Below, one piece after another: positions 45,626-54,380 of a stretch of 64,000 bases of DNA (its first letter is position 1; each line of letters starts with the position of its first letter). The notes under the pieces were generated by a model, which made no database searches, had not been told where the DNA came from, and saw only the letters and a program-made list of their open reading frames with translations. The DNA is from Thalassobaculum sp965228445 (GTDB taxonomy: Bacteria; Pseudomonadota; Alphaproteobacteria; Thalassobaculales; Thalassobaculaceae), in NCBI GenBank assembly GCA_965228445.1, contig OZ245813.1, positions 1,798,001 through 1,862,000 on the forward strand, given 5' to 3'. The position numbers and the translations under genes were made by a program.

Positions 45626-45745
45626 ATGACGAAGGATGACATGATCCGGGCTTACAATCGAAATGCCGCCTCCTGGCCGGCGCTGGTCTTCGTGTACGGC
45701 ATCCTGCTCGGCACGATGTTCCTGTCGGCGTCGGCGATCTCCTGA
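45626..45745 (+). CDS. 39-residue single-helix membrane peptide
   Basis: This is a short gene of 40 codons. A strong ribosome site (GAGGAGG, 45614-45620) precedes the ATG by 5 nt. The peptide has a polar start with MTKDDMIRAYNRNAA, then a hydrophobic helix of about 22 residues (ALVFVYGILLGTMFL and following) ending ASAIS. Codon use is typical of the window. Not recognised; it could be a membrane regulator or accessory subunit. Confidence 0.6.
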   Translation: MTKDDMIRAYNRNAASWPALVFVYGILLGTMFLSASAIS

Positions 45746-45820
45746 GTGACGCGCCGGCCCTCGCCGGCGCCCCTCTTTCTTCCAGGGCATGAGCAAGACG
45801 CGACCGGAGACGGTCGGGAG

Positions 45821-46582
45821 CTACGGCTGTTCGGTGCGTGATGGGCGCTGGACCCCGATGCGGCCGATACCCGGCAGGCGCAGGGCCGGCTCGGCGATGT
45901 CGACGCCGATGCCCAGTCCGAGCAGGTTGAGTTCAATCCCCTCCTCCGGCGCCACGATGAGGCCGGCCAGGCCCAGCAGACTGAGCTGCAGGCCACGGCC
46001 GCTCGGCGCGTGGCCGATCGGGTCGCTGATCGGGCGGTAGTCCTTGCCGATCGCCGTCGGCGGCAGGTCCAGACCCAGCCCGGGCACCTTCCGGCCGACA
46101 TAGGCGACGAAGGTGTTGCTGTTCGGCCCGGGAAAGGTCCGATAGGTCTCGGCCCAGGGATAGGAGGCGACCGCGTCGCGGATCTGCGGGATGAGCTCCG
46201 CCGCCGTCTCGCCGCGGATGTCCCGCAGCAGCATGGGCTCGCGTCCGAACCAACGGTGGTCGGCGCCGTCGTAATTGTGGCGGACCACCCGGCCGCGGCC
46301 CCAGCCCATCACGTCCCAACGGTCGTAGCGCGCGGCGTCCGCGTCCTTGACGGCGATCCAGGCATGCACCGCGAAGATGCCGCGCCAGCCATAGGTCGGG
46401 GCGGCATAGACCTGCACGACCGCTTCGGACGTGACCCGGGGATCCGGGGCCAGCCCGGTGGCGCTGCGGTCGGCGCGATGCCAGGGCTCGCTGGCCCAGG
46501 TATGGCTCGCCCCCTTGAACAGCAGCGGGCCGACCATCGCCATGGCGGCCACCGCCATCGCCAGCTTGGCGACCGCACTCAT
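45821..46582 (-). CDS. DUF3750 family protein
   Basis: This is a 253-residue protein of the DUF3750 family, function unknown. A hydrophobic N-terminal segment (about 5-23) suggests export or membrane anchoring. RGIFAVHAWIAVKDADA and the later FPGPNSNTFVAYVGRKVPGL are the conserved blocks. It overlaps the preceding GlcG-like gene by 4 bp, so the two are coupled. No role can be assigned beyond the family. Confidence 0.85.
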   Translation of the reverse strand: MSAVAKLAMAVAAMAMVGPLLFKGASHTWASEPWHRADRSATGLAPDPRVTSEAVVQVYAAPTYGWRGIFAVHAWIAVKDADAARYDRWDVMGWGRGRVVRHNYDGADHRWFGREPMLLRDIRGETAAELIPQIRDAVASYPWAETYRTFPGPNSNTFVAYVGRKVPGLGLDLPPTAIGKDYRPISDPIGHAPSGRGLQLSLLGLAGLIVAPEEGIELNLLGLGIGVDIAEPALRLPGIGRIGVQRPSRTEQP

Positions 46583-47025
46583 CCGGCGACGGCCTCCAGG
46601 CCAACCCCGGTGATGCTGGCCACGGCGCAGGCCTCGTCCCGGTCCGACGCATCGCCGGAAATGCCGACGGCCGCGATGACGTTGCCGGCCGCGTCCTTCA
46701 CAAGGACACCGCCCGGCGCCGGGATCAGGCGGCCGCCGATCATGCCGTTCACCGCATCGAGAAACACCGCCCCACGCTCCTTCACCCGTTCCGCCAGCGC
46801 CCGGCTGCCGAGCCCCATGGCGAGCGCCCCGTAGGCCTTGCCGATGGCGATCTCCGGCCGGTGCATGCTGGCCCCGTCCTGCCGTTCGATCGCACGGATA
46901 TGGCCACCGGCATCGAGCACGGCAACCGCCAGCGGCTTGAGGCCGAGTTCGGCGGCCTTGGCGAAGGCCCCGGCGATGATCGCCCGGGCCTCGTCGAGGG
47001 AGAGGTCGGAGGTGGGAATGGGCAA
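46579..47025 (-). CDS. GlcG/HbpS-like heme-binding-family protein
   Basis: This 148-residue protein of the GlcG/HbpS family has members that bind heme or cofactors and sit in glycolate oxidase operons. ALEAR-type N-terminal helix (LSLDEARAIIAGAFAKA), LAVAVLDAGGHIRAIERQDGA near 31-51, GGVLVKDAAGNVIAAVGISG near 105-124 are the family blocks. It lies about 100 nt downstream of a GlcD-like flavoprotein and is coupled to the DUF3750 gene. The association with GlcD supports a role in that oxidation. Confidence 0.87.
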   Translation of the reverse strand: MPIPTSDLSLDEARAIIAGAFAKAAELGLKPLAVAVLDAGGHIRAIERQDGASMHRPEIAIGKAYGALAMGLGSRALAERVKERGAVFLDAVNGMIGGRLIPAPGGVLVKDAAGNVIAAVGISGDASDRDEACAVASITGVGLEAVAG

Positions 47026-47127
47026 GGCGAGCGTCTCCGGTCAGGGTTCCAGAACGGCGATCAACTCCTCAACAACGCGCAGGATACTCGGAACCGTCGC
47101 GGAACCTTTCAGTGCCCGCCGACCGGA

Positions 47128-48537
47128 TCAGTTCATCCGGAACAGCTTGCCCGGGTTCATGATGTTGTCGGGATCGAGCGCCTGCTTGACCGCGCGCATC
47201 ACCGGGATCGCTTCCGGCAGTTCGGCGGCCAGGAACTCCATCTTGCCGTAGCCGACGCCGTGCTCGCCGGTGCAGGTGCCGTCCATGGACAGGGCGCGCA
47301 GCACCATGCGGTCGGCATGCTCCTTGGCGCGGTCCATCTCGTCCTGGCTCTCCGGGTCGATGACATAGACCAGGTGGAAGTTGCCGTCGCCGACATGGCC
47401 GACCAGCGGCGCCAGCAGGCCGGTCTCCGCCAGGTCCTTCTTGGTCTCGGTGATGCATTCGGCCAGGCGGGAGATCGGCACGCAGACATCGGTCGGCCAG
47501 CCCTTGGCCCCCGGACGCAGCGACAGGGCGGCGTAGAACGCGTTGTGCCGCGCCTCCCACAGCTTGTTGCGGTCTTCCGCCTTGGTCGCCCATTTGAAAT
47601 CGGTGCCGCCGAACTCGGCGGCGATGCCCTGGACCGTCTCGGCCTGCTCGACCACGCCGGTCTCCGAGCCGTGGAATTCGAAGAACAGGGTCGGGCGGTC
47701 CGTGTAGCCCTCCAGCTTGGAGTAGGAGATGCACGCCCCCATCTGGGTGTCGTCCAGCAGCTCCATGCGGGCCACCGGCACGCCGGATTGGATGGTCAGC
47801 ACACAGGTGCTCACCGCACTCTCCAGGTCGTCGAACTGGACGACGGCGGAGGAGATCGCCTCGGGGATGCCGTAGACCTTGAGCTGGATCTCGGTGATCA
47901 CGCCGAGCGTGCCCTCGGAGCCGACGAACAGGCGGGTGAGGTCGTAGCCGGCGGCCGACTTCTTGGCCCGGCGCGCGGTCTGCACGATCCGGCCGTCGGC
48001 CATCACCACGGTCAGGCTCAGCACGTTGTCGCGCATGGTGCCATAGCGCACCGCGTTGGTGCCGGACGCGCGGGTGGCGCACATGCCGCCGATGGAGGCG
48101 TCCGCCCCCGGATCGATCGGGAACATCAGCCCGGTATCGCGCAGATACTCGTTGAGCTGCTTGCGGGTCACACCGGCCTGGACGCGGACATCCAGATCCT
48201 CGGCGTTCACCGCCAGGATCTTGTTCATCTCCGACACGTCGACCGACAGGCCGCCGCGCAGGGCCGCGACGCCGCCCTCCAGCGAGGTGCCGACGCCGAA
48301 CGGCACCACCGGCCACTTGTGCCGGGCGCAGATCGTCACCGCCTGGGACACCTCTTCGGTGCTGTGGGCGAAGAAGACGGCGTCCGGTGCGACGGTCGGG
48401 TGATAGCTCTCGTCGGTGCCATGCCGGTTGCGGATGTCCCTGCCGGTGACGATCCGCTCGCTCCCGAAGGCGGCGATCAGGTCGGCCATCGCGGCATCGC
48501 GGGCGGTGGCGTTGGACGGCTGGGCATCGACCTGCAT
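47128..48537 (-). CDS. GlcD-like FAD-binding oxidase
   Basis: This 469-residue flavoprotein of the FAD-binding type-4 family (glycolate oxidase GlcD or D-lactate dehydrogenase) oxidises 2-hydroxy acids. The FAD-binding domain includes VVPFGVGTSLEGGVAAL and IDPGADASIGGMCATRASG, and the C-terminal domain holds GHVGDGNFH and CTGEHGVGYGKMEFL. The ATG at 48537 follows AAGGAG. GlcE and GlcF partners are absent, so it may act like soluble D-lactate dehydrogenase (DLD type). Substrate open. Confidence 0.9.
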   Translation of the reverse strand: MQVDAQPSNATARDAAMADLIAAFGSERIVTGRDIRNRHGTDESYHPTVAPDAVFFAHSTEEVSQAVTICARHKWPVVPFGVGTSLEGGVAALRGGLSVDVSEMNKILAVNAEDLDVRVQAGVTRKQLNEYLRDTGLMFPIDPGADASIGGMCATRASGTNAVRYGTMRDNVLSLTVVMADGRIVQTARRAKKSAAGYDLTRLFVGSEGTLGVITEIQLKVYGIPEAISSAVVQFDDLESAVSTCVLTIQSGVPVARMELLDDTQMGACISYSKLEGYTDRPTLFFEFHGSETGVVEQAETVQGIAAEFGGTDFKWATKAEDRNKLWEARHNAFYAALSLRPGAKGWPTDVCVPISRLAECITETKKDLAETGLLAPLVGHVGDGNFHLVYVIDPESQDEMDRAKEHADRMVLRALSMDGTCTGEHGVGYGKMEFLAAELPEAIPVMRAVKQALDPDNIMNPGKLFRMN

Positions 48538-48895
48538 GGTCTCGTACTCCTTTTCGGGACCGGGACGGCCCGACTGACTCTCGCGGCGGACCGGAGCGAC
48601 GACGCTACTGACCGCGGCGCGCCGGGACAAGGCGGCAGCGCCGCCTCGCCGCGTCTTCATACCGCCGCCGCGGCCGGCGACCAAGCCTCGGCATGGCGCC
48701 CCGCTTCCTGCCGGTGCGGCGTCGCGAACCGGGCGCTCGGCAACGGCTGGTGGTTCCGCACGGCGGCGTACAACTTTTTATCTGCGTTGGTGAGCGGAAG
48801 TTTACCAAATCTTCAGTGACCGGTGTGCAGGATGGCCGCACATTCACTCTTTCGACGGGCCGGCGGCCCCCTTTGGACTGGCAGGAAGTGTTCTT
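48538..48895. other. Intergenic region between the GlcD-like and PilZ genes
   Basis: The 358-nt region separates divergent genes. The portion next to the PilZ gene (48770-48820) is AT-richer and contains AACTTTTTATCTG and TTTACCAAATC, plausible promoter sequence. No gene was found in it. Confidence 0.5.
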
Positions 48896-49240
48896 ATGTG
48901 GTCGGCGATCAAATCCGCATTCACCGGTGACAGCGACCGCCGGGTTGCCCCCCGGGTGGCCGCGATCGGCACGGTCACCATCGACACCAGCAGATTCGCG
49001 CTCGAGAACTGGAGCCTGTCCGGCATTCTGATCTCCGGCCACGACGGTCGGCTGATCAAGGGACAGAAGTTCAAGATGTCGGTGGAGGTGCGCGACGACG
49101 ACCGGATCATCGTCTTCAACGCCGAGGCCGTGGTCGTGCGCGCGGCCGGCGACAAGCTGGCTGCCCAGTTCTACCGGATCGACAAGCACAAGAAGAAGGC
49201 GATCGCCGACTATTTCGCCCGCAAAACCGGGCAGCGCTGA
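48896..49240 (+). CDS. PilZ-domain protein
   Basis: This 114-residue single PilZ domain is a likely cyclic-di-GMP receptor. The two halves of the binding motif are visible: DRRVAPRV (about 14-21, RxxxR) and NWSLSGI (about 38-44, in place of DxSxxG). A stand-alone PilZ usually modulates motility or exopolysaccharide. It starts about 100 nt upstream of the TerB/DnaJ gene, with a CtrA-like box between them. Confidence 0.85.
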   Translation: MWSAIKSAFTGDSDRRVAPRVAAIGTVTIDTSRFALENWSLSGILISGHDGRLIKGQKFKMSVEVRDDDRIIVFNAEAVVVRAAGDKLAAQFYRIDKHKKKAIADYFARKTGQR

Positions 49241-49262
49241 CCGTCGCGCGACGCGGAACCGA

Positions 49263-49270
49263 TTAACCAT
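49263..49270 (+). promoter_or_regulatory. Candidate CtrA half-site
   Basis: TTAACCAT occurs 79 nt upstream of the TerB/DnaJ start, matching the alphaproteobacterial CtrA half-site. The second half-site is not evident, so it could be chance. Confidence 0.3.
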
Positions 49271-49348
49271 CGCGAACGTTGACCCCCGGGAGTGCGGACG
49301 CCAAACTCCCGCCGCTTTACCACAAGCAAATTTACGGGTCGGGACGGC

Positions 49349-50080
49349 GTGAGCATCTGGGGAAAGATCATCGGTGGTGCCGCGGGTTTCGCGATCGGCG
49401 GACCCATCGGCGCTCTCCTGGGCGTGGTCGGCGGCCATGCCATCGACCGCTACACCGAAGAGCAGACGATCGACGAGGAGGCGGCGACCAAGAAGATCGC
49501 CTTCACCATCGGCGTGATCGCGCTCGGCGCCAAGATGGCGAAGGCCGACGGCGTAGTCACCCGCGACGAGATCTCCGCCTTCCGCGACGTCTTCCGGGTG
49601 CCGCAGGAGGAGATCAAGAACGTCGGCCGGGTCTGGGACATGGCGCGCCAGACCAGCGACGGGTTCGAGGCCTATGCCCACCAGATCGCCCGGCTGTTCA
49701 ATCCGGGCTCCCCGGTGCTGGAGGAGCTGATCGGCAGCCTGTTCCACATCGCCCAGGCCGACGGCGTGATCCATGAGAACGAGGTCGTCTACCTGCGCCG
49801 GGTGGCCGAGATCTTCGGCTTCAACGAGGTCGCCTTCGACCGGCTGCGCACCATCTATGTCGGCGACAACGGCGACGACCCGTATTCCGTGCTCGGCATC
49901 GATCATACCGCTTCCGACGAGGAGGCCCGGGCGGCCTACCGGCGGCTGATCCGCGAGCATCATCCCGACCGCCTGATCGCCCAGGGCCTGCCGGACGAGT
50001 TGATCTCGAAGGCGACCGAGCGTATGGCGGCCTTGAACGGCGCCTGGGATCGGATCAAGAAGGCGCGGGACATCTCCTGA
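49349..50080 (+). CDS. TerB/DnaJ-domain protein (DjlA-like)
   Basis: This 243-residue protein is organised like DjlA: a glycine-rich N-terminal membrane segment (about 7-30), a TerB domain (about 45-165) with KMAKADGVVTRDE, and a C-terminal J domain with DPYSVLGIDHTASDEE and the essential HPD at 205-207. It therefore stimulates Hsp70 (DnaK) ATPase at the membrane. The start is GTG at 49349, giving MSIWGK; upstream ATG choices add residues that do not fit. Confidence 0.88.
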   Translation: MSIWGKIIGGAAGFAIGGPIGALLGVVGGHAIDRYTEEQTIDEEAATKKIAFTIGVIALGAKMAKADGVVTRDEISAFRDVFRVPQEEIKNVGRVWDMARQTSDGFEAYAHQIARLFNPGSPVLEELIGSLFHIAQADGVIHENEVVYLRRVAEIFGFNEVAFDRLRTIYVGDNGDDPYSVLGIDHTASDEEARAAYRRLIREHHPDRLIAQGLPDELISKATERMAALNGAWDRIKKARDIS

Positions 50081-50104
50081 TCTGACCAGATGAAAGCCTG
50101 ATCC

Positions 50105-51958
50105 ATGGCAACTGCAACCGACCGTGCGGCCCCTCCGGCCGTTGCCCTGCGTGGGGCCGGTCTCGGCTTCGGCGGCAATCCGCTGTTCTCCGGCATCGAC
50201 CTTCCGGTGGCGAAGGGCGACCGGATCTGCCTGGTCGGCCGCAACGGGTCGGGCAAGTCGACGCTGATGAAGGCCCTTGCCGCCGAGATCGACGTCGACA
50301 GCGGCGACCGCTTCGTCAAACCGGGTGCGCGCATCGTCTACCTGCCGCAGGACCCGCGCCCGCCCAAGGACATGACCGTGTTCGAGTATGTCGAAGGCGG
50401 GTTGCCGCCGGCGACGGACGGCGCGCCGCGTGACCATCTGGTGGAGGCGGCCATCGCCGGACTGTCCCTGGACGGCGGGCGGACCATGGGCGGTCTGTCC
50501 GGTGGCGAGGCAAGACGCGGCGCGCTGGCCCGGGCGCTGGTGTCCGAGCCTGATGTGCTGCTGCTGGACGAGCCGACCAACCACCTGGACCTGCCGACCA
50601 TCGAATGGCTGGAGGACATGCTGGAGGGGCTCGAGGCGGGCCTGCTGATCATCAGCCACGACCGGGCCTTCCTGCGCCGTCTCGCCAACCGCACCCTGTG
50701 GCTGGAGCGCGGACAGTTGCACCGGCTGAACGACGGGATCGACGCCTTCCCCGACTGGGCGGAGAAGCTGATCGCCGACGAGGAGGTGCAGGCCCACAAG
50801 CTGAACCGGCAGATCGCCGAGGAGACCCGCTGGCTGCGCGAGGGGCTGACCGCCCGGCGCAAGCGCAACATGGGCCGGGTGCGCGGGCTGCTGGACCTGC
50901 GCCGCGAGCGGGCCGAACGGATCAAGCGCCCGGAAGGCATGAAGATCGACGCCGGCGAGGCCAGCCGCAGCGGCAGTCTGGTGATGGAGGCGATCAACCT
51001 CACCAAGAGCTTCACCGACGAGCGTGGGGTGGAGAAGACCGTCGCCTCGGACATCTCCTTCACCGTGCGGCGCAAGGACCGGATCGGCCTCATCGGACCA
51101 AACGGCGCCGGCAAGACCACCCTGCTGCGCATGCTGCTGGGCCAGGAGGAGCCGGACAGCGGCCGGGTGAAGACCGGCTTCGGCGTCGAGACGATCTATT
51201 TCGACCAGAAGCGCGAGCAGCTCAATCCGGCCGACACCCTGTGGTCCACCCTGTGCCCCGGCGGCGGCGACAGCGTCGAGATCCACGGCAAGAAGAAGCA
51301 CGTGGTCTCCTACCTGCGCGATTTCCTGTTCGCCGACCGTCAGGCGACCGCCAAGGTGGCGACGCTCTCCGGTGGCGAGCGCAACCGGCTGCTGCTGGCC
51401 AAGCTGTTCGCCCAGACGCACAACCTGATGATCCTCGACGAGCCGACCAACGACCTGGACGTGGAGACTCTGGACCTGCTGCAGGAGGAGGTCTCCGATT
51501 ACGACGGCACCGTCCTGCTGGTCAGCCACGACCGCGACTTCCTCGACCGCACCGTCACCTCGATCATCGCGGTCGAGGGCGAGGGTCGGATCCGGGAGTA
51601 TGTCGGCGGCTACCAGGATTATCTGGCTGAGCGCAGGCGCACCCAGAAGCCGGCCGAAACCACCGCCACCAAGACCGCCAAGGCCAGGCCCGCCGCCGAG
51701 AAGCCCAAGAGCCGCTCCAACAAGATGTCCTACAAGGACGGCCGCGAGCTCGAGCTGCTGCCCGAGCGCATCGCGAAGCTGGAAGCGGAGATCGAAACGC
51801 TCGGCGGGGAACTGGAAGATGCCGACCTGTTCAGCCGCGATCCGAAGACCTTCCAGGCCAAGAGCGCCCGTCTCGTCGCCGCCCAGGAAGACCTTGCCGC
51901 CGCCGAGGACCGCTGGCTCGAGCTGGAGGCGCTGAAGGAGGAACTGGCCGGGTCCTGA
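50105..51958 (+). CDS. ABC-F family ATPase (Uup-like)
   Basis: This 617-residue soluble ATPase has two ABC domains: Walker A GRNGSGKST (45-53) and GPNGAGKTT (about 335), LSGGE signatures, and LLLDEPTNHL and LDEPTNDL Walker B motifs, with the ABC-F linker between. It has a C-terminal extension with a basic segment (KPKSRSNKMSYKDG) and coiled coil, as in Uup. ABC-F proteins act on ribosomes or DNA branch structures. It is 25 nt after the TerB/DnaJ gene, probably cotranscribed. Confidence 0.92.
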   Translation: MATATDRAAPPAVALRGAGLGFGGNPLFSGIDLPVAKGDRICLVGRNGSGKSTLMKALAAEIDVDSGDRFVKPGARIVYLPQDPRPPKDMTVFEYVEGGLPPATDGAPRDHLVEAAIAGLSLDGGRTMGGLSGGEARRGALARALVSEPDVLLLDEPTNHLDLPTIEWLEDMLEGLEAGLLIISHDRAFLRRLANRTLWLERGQLHRLNDGIDAFPDWAEKLIADEEVQAHKLNRQIAEETRWLREGLTARRKRNMGRVRGLLDLRRERAERIKRPEGMKIDAGEASRSGSLVMEAINLTKSFTDERGVEKTVASDISFTVRRKDRIGLIGPNGAGKTTLLRMLLGQEEPDSGRVKTGFGVETIYFDQKREQLNPADTLWSTLCPGGGDSVEIHGKKKHVVSYLRDFLFADRQATAKVATLSGGERNRLLLAKLFAQTHNLMILDEPTNDLDVETLDLLQEEVSDYDGTVLLVSHDRDFLDRTVTSIIAVEGEGRIREYVGGYQDYLAERRRTQKPAETTATKTAKARPAAEKPKSRSNKMSYKDGRELELLPERIAKLEAEIETLGGELEDADLFSRDPKTFQAKSARLVAAQEDLAAAEDRWLELEALKEELAGS

Positions 51959-51975
51959 GGGCCGCCCGGCCTCAG
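51955..51975. terminator. Candidate bidirectional stem-loop
   Basis: CTGAGG pairs with CCTCAG around GGCC/GGC-type inner pairs (one bulge), spanning the stop codons of the convergent ABC-F and cytochrome genes. There is no T-run, so termination may be partial. Confidence 0.35.
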
Positions 51976-52442
51976 TCCTCCTTGAAGTCCTGGTGACAGG
52001 CCTTGCAACTGGAGGCGAGCCGACCGAAGGCGGCCTTTGCCTGGTCGGGGCCCGTATCGGCCACCGCGGCCAGAGCCGATGCCCGGGTGCCGAGTTCGTC
52101 CGCCAGGGCCTCGAACTCCGGCCAGTGCCGCCAGATATCGTCGGCCGCCTCGCTCGGATCCGCCGTCGAGCCTTCCGGGAAGAGCTCCAGCAGGTGCCCG
52201 CCGGAATGGTCCTCGATCCGCCTGGCCGATGCGGCGACCGCCTGCGGATCGTACTCCGCATCGCCCCTGAACATGGCGGCCAACGTCTTCATCTCGCCGC
52301 CGAGTGCCTTCATCATCTCCATGCGTTCCTTGACCACCCCGGTGGCTCCGGCATGGGCCTGCACCGCCGGCGCCCGCATCGAGGCCACGACCAGCAGTGC
52401 ACCCGCGACGGCCAGAGCGGCGGGAATCAGAAATCGGCGCAT
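51972..52442 (-). CDS. Cytochrome c prime family protein
   Basis: This is a 156-residue exported class II cytochrome (cytochrome c'). A signal peptide ends near APAVQAHAG. The four-helix bundle starts RMEMMKALGGEMK and the C-terminal heme site is SCKACH (C146, C149, H150), a location characteristic of the family. It lies 47 nt downstream of a class I cytochrome c gene on the same strand, so the two are likely cotranscribed. GAGGAG precedes ATG 52442. May bind NO or act in electron transfer. Confidence 0.87.
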   Translation of the reverse strand: MRRFLIPAALAVAGALLVVASMRAPAVQAHAGATGVVKERMEMMKALGGEMKTLAAMFRGDAEYDPQAVAASARRIEDHSGGHLLELFPEGSTADPSEAADDIWRHWPEFEALADELGTRASALAAVADTGPDQAKAAFGRLASSCKACHQDFKED

Positions 52443-52489
52443 GGGATGCTCCTCGGACTGGGCATGGGGGCCGCCCCGACGGGAACCGG

Positions 52490-52987
52490 TCATCTGCCGG
52501 CGGCGCGGGCGTTGATGGCGTCATGGCGTCGGCGGATCTCCGCCGGCCAGGTGCTCTTGATATAGGACAGCACCGCCAGGATGTCCCGGTCGCTCAGGGT
52601 ATCGGCAAACCCGGGCATGTCCGTCGGATAGGCGGGATCGTTCATCAGCGCCGCCGGCCCGTGCTTGGTCAGGGCGAACAGCACGTCGTCGGGGTGATGC
52701 CAGGTGTGCCCGCTCGGGTCGTGCGGCGGGGCCGGCAGACGGCCGTCAGGCCCGCGCTGCTGCCAGTTCGCCTGCCCCTCCAGCGCGGCACCGTGACAGC
52801 TCGCACAGGCCTCGCCGTAGATCCGCTTCCCGTCCGCCACCAGCACCGGATCGGACGGATCCAGACGGATCGCTTCAGCCGCGCTGTCGTCCCTCCCGAT
52901 CCATGTGATCACACCGACCGCCGCCATCACGACGACCACGCCCAGCACCAGAAGTGCCATCCGACCCGGCATCGACCTTCCCTTCAC
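52490..52987 (-). CDS. Class I c-type cytochrome
   Basis: This 165-residue exported or anchored mono-heme cytochrome c has a hydrophobic N-terminal segment (about 10-30), heme motif CASCH (C61, C64, H65), and a likely axial methionine in TDMPGFADTLSD. It has a long middle loop (QQRGPDGRLPAPP). It is probably in the same unit as the following cytochrome c'. Electron partners are unknown. Confidence 0.88.
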   Translation of the reverse strand: MKGRSMPGRMALLVLGVVVVMAAVGVITWIGRDDSAAEAIRLDPSDPVLVADGKRIYGEACASCHGAALEGQANWQQRGPDGRLPAPPHDPSGHTWHHPDDVLFALTKHGPAALMNDPAYPTDMPGFADTLSDRDILAVLSYIKSTWPAEIRRRHDAINARAAGR

Positions 52988-53062
52988 CCTCGGTTCCCGT
53001 TTGCGGTCAGGCTGGCGCTTCCAGCAACGGGAAGGTCAAGCCGCGCGCAAAAACAGTCCGGG

Positions 53063-53075
53063 AGTTTTCAAAACT
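53063..53075. promoter_or_regulatory. 13-bp perfect palindrome AGTTTTCAAAACT
   Basis: A perfect inverted repeat with a single central base, in an AT-rich stretch between the divergent cytochrome and small exported protein genes. It may be a regulator binding site; no factor can be named. Confidence 0.3.
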
Positions 53076-53198
53076 TCACTAAACCGCCACATTGTTGGGT
53101 GATAGATCGACCCGCTCCTGGGACAAACATGCCGCTCGGCGACGGAAACCGGCGCCGCGGCACGTTCTGAGCCAAACCCTCTGACCCATGGAAACGAC

Positions 53199-53408
53199 AT
53201 GCTTTCTGCCGCAGCCCTTTCTCCTTTCCTCGCCATGTTCCTGATGGCGGCGCAGGGCAACCTGCCCGACCCCGCGCCTGATGCGCGCCGCGAGTTCGCG
53301 CCGGCCGTCGCCGTGGCCGCACCTCTGGAAGCCCCGGCCCCGCCGCGCGCTCCGGTTCCGTCGGAGGTGACCGCCAAGACGGCGCCAGACGCGCAGCAGG
53401 AGAACTGA
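53199..53408 (+). CDS. Possible small exported peptide
   Basis: A 69-residue frame with a hydrophobic N-terminus (LSPFLAMFLMAAQG) followed by an Ala/Pro-rich tail. It is plausible as a small secreted protein, but no ribosome site is strong and there is no recognised family. Confidence 0.35.
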   Translation: MLSAAALSPFLAMFLMAAQGNLPDPAPDARREFAPAVAVAAPLEAPAPPRAPVPSEVTAKTAPDAQQEN

Positions 53409-53495
53409 TCCGCTTCCATCACAGCGCTGGACGGCCTGGGGTGTTGGCCCTATCACTCGGGCCATGTTCCTTGTCATTGCTGCAGCGCAAACACC

Positions 53496-54380
53496 GTGAG
53501 ACCGATCGACATTCTGCTCGCGGTCGCGGTCAACGTCGCGTGGGGCCTCAATTTCGCAGTCACGAAGCTCGGTCTCGGCGAGATGCCGCCGATGCTTCTC
53601 GTTGCCCTGCGGTATGCGCTCACCGCGCTGCTGCTGAGCCCCTGGCTGAAGTGGCCGCACGGCCAGTTCCGTCAGGTCGCGGCGATCTCCTTCACGCTCG
53701 GCTTCCTGCATTTCGCCCTGATGTTCACCGGGCTGAGCGGCATCGACGCCTCGGTCGCGGCCATCGCCGTGCAGATCCAGGTGCCGTTCTCCGCCCTGCT
53801 CGCCTTCCTGATCTTCCGTGACAAGCTCGGCTGGCGGAAGGCGGCGGGCGGTGCCCTGGCCATCGGCGGGATCGTGCTGATCGCCGGCGCGCCGCACGAA
53901 GCGCCGGATCCGTTCTACCTGTCTCTGACGATTCTCGCGGCCCTGTGCTGGGCAGTCTCCGCCATCCAGGTCAAGCGGCTCGGCCAGATCGACACCATGA
54001 CCCTGAACGCCTGGATCGCCCTGCTCGCTGTGCCGCAGCTCCTGCTGGGCTCGGCACTGCTCGAGGGCGACCGCTGGGGCGAGGTGACCGAGGCCGGCTG
54101 GCTCGGCTGGGGGTCGGTGGTCTACATGGCGGTCGCGGTCACGGTCTTCGGCTACGGGCTGTGGTACCGTCTGCTGCAGCGCTACCCTGTGACGACGATC
54201 ATGCCGCTCTCGCTTCTCGCCCCGACCTTCGGCGTCGCCGCCGGGATCTTCATCCTCGGCGAGCCGGCGACGCTGGAGAAGTTCATCGGCGGCGCGCTGA
54301 CCCTGGCCGGGGTCGCGATCGTGATTCTGACTCCGCCGGAAAGACCGGCCGAGCCGAAGACGGATTCCGCCGAGGCATGA
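53496..54380 (+). CDS. EamA/DMT family transporter
   Basis: This is a 294-residue ten-helix EamA permease with two repeats. ALRYALTALLLSPWLKWP and VAAIAVQIQVPFSALLAFLI are typical. It begins at a GTG (53496); other starts upstream are possible. Its stop overlaps the ATG of an N-acetylmuramoyl-alanine amidase as ATGA, so both are cotranslated. The linkage with peptidoglycan processing suggests export or uptake of a cell-wall or amino-acid metabolite, but this is inferred. Confidence 0.83.
   Translation: MRPIDILLAVAVNVAWGLNFAVTKLGLGEMPPMLLVALRYALTALLLSPWLKWPHGQFRQVAAISFTLGFLHFALMFTGLSGIDASVAAIAVQIQVPFSALLAFLIFRDKLGWRKAAGGALAIGGIVLIAGAPHEAPDPFYLSLTILAALCWAVSAIQVKRLGQIDTMTLNAWIALLAVPQLLLGSALLEGDRWGEVTEAGWLGWGSVVYMAVAVTVFGYGLWYRLLQRYPVTTIMPLSLLAPTFGVAAGIFILGEPATLEKFIGGALTLAGVAIVILTPPERPAEPKTDSAEA

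Noticed and set aside
48605..52261. A 1,200-codon minus-strand open frame
   Set aside because: It runs antisense to the PilZ, TerB/DnaJ and ABC-F genes, which are clearly real; high GC creates such frames.
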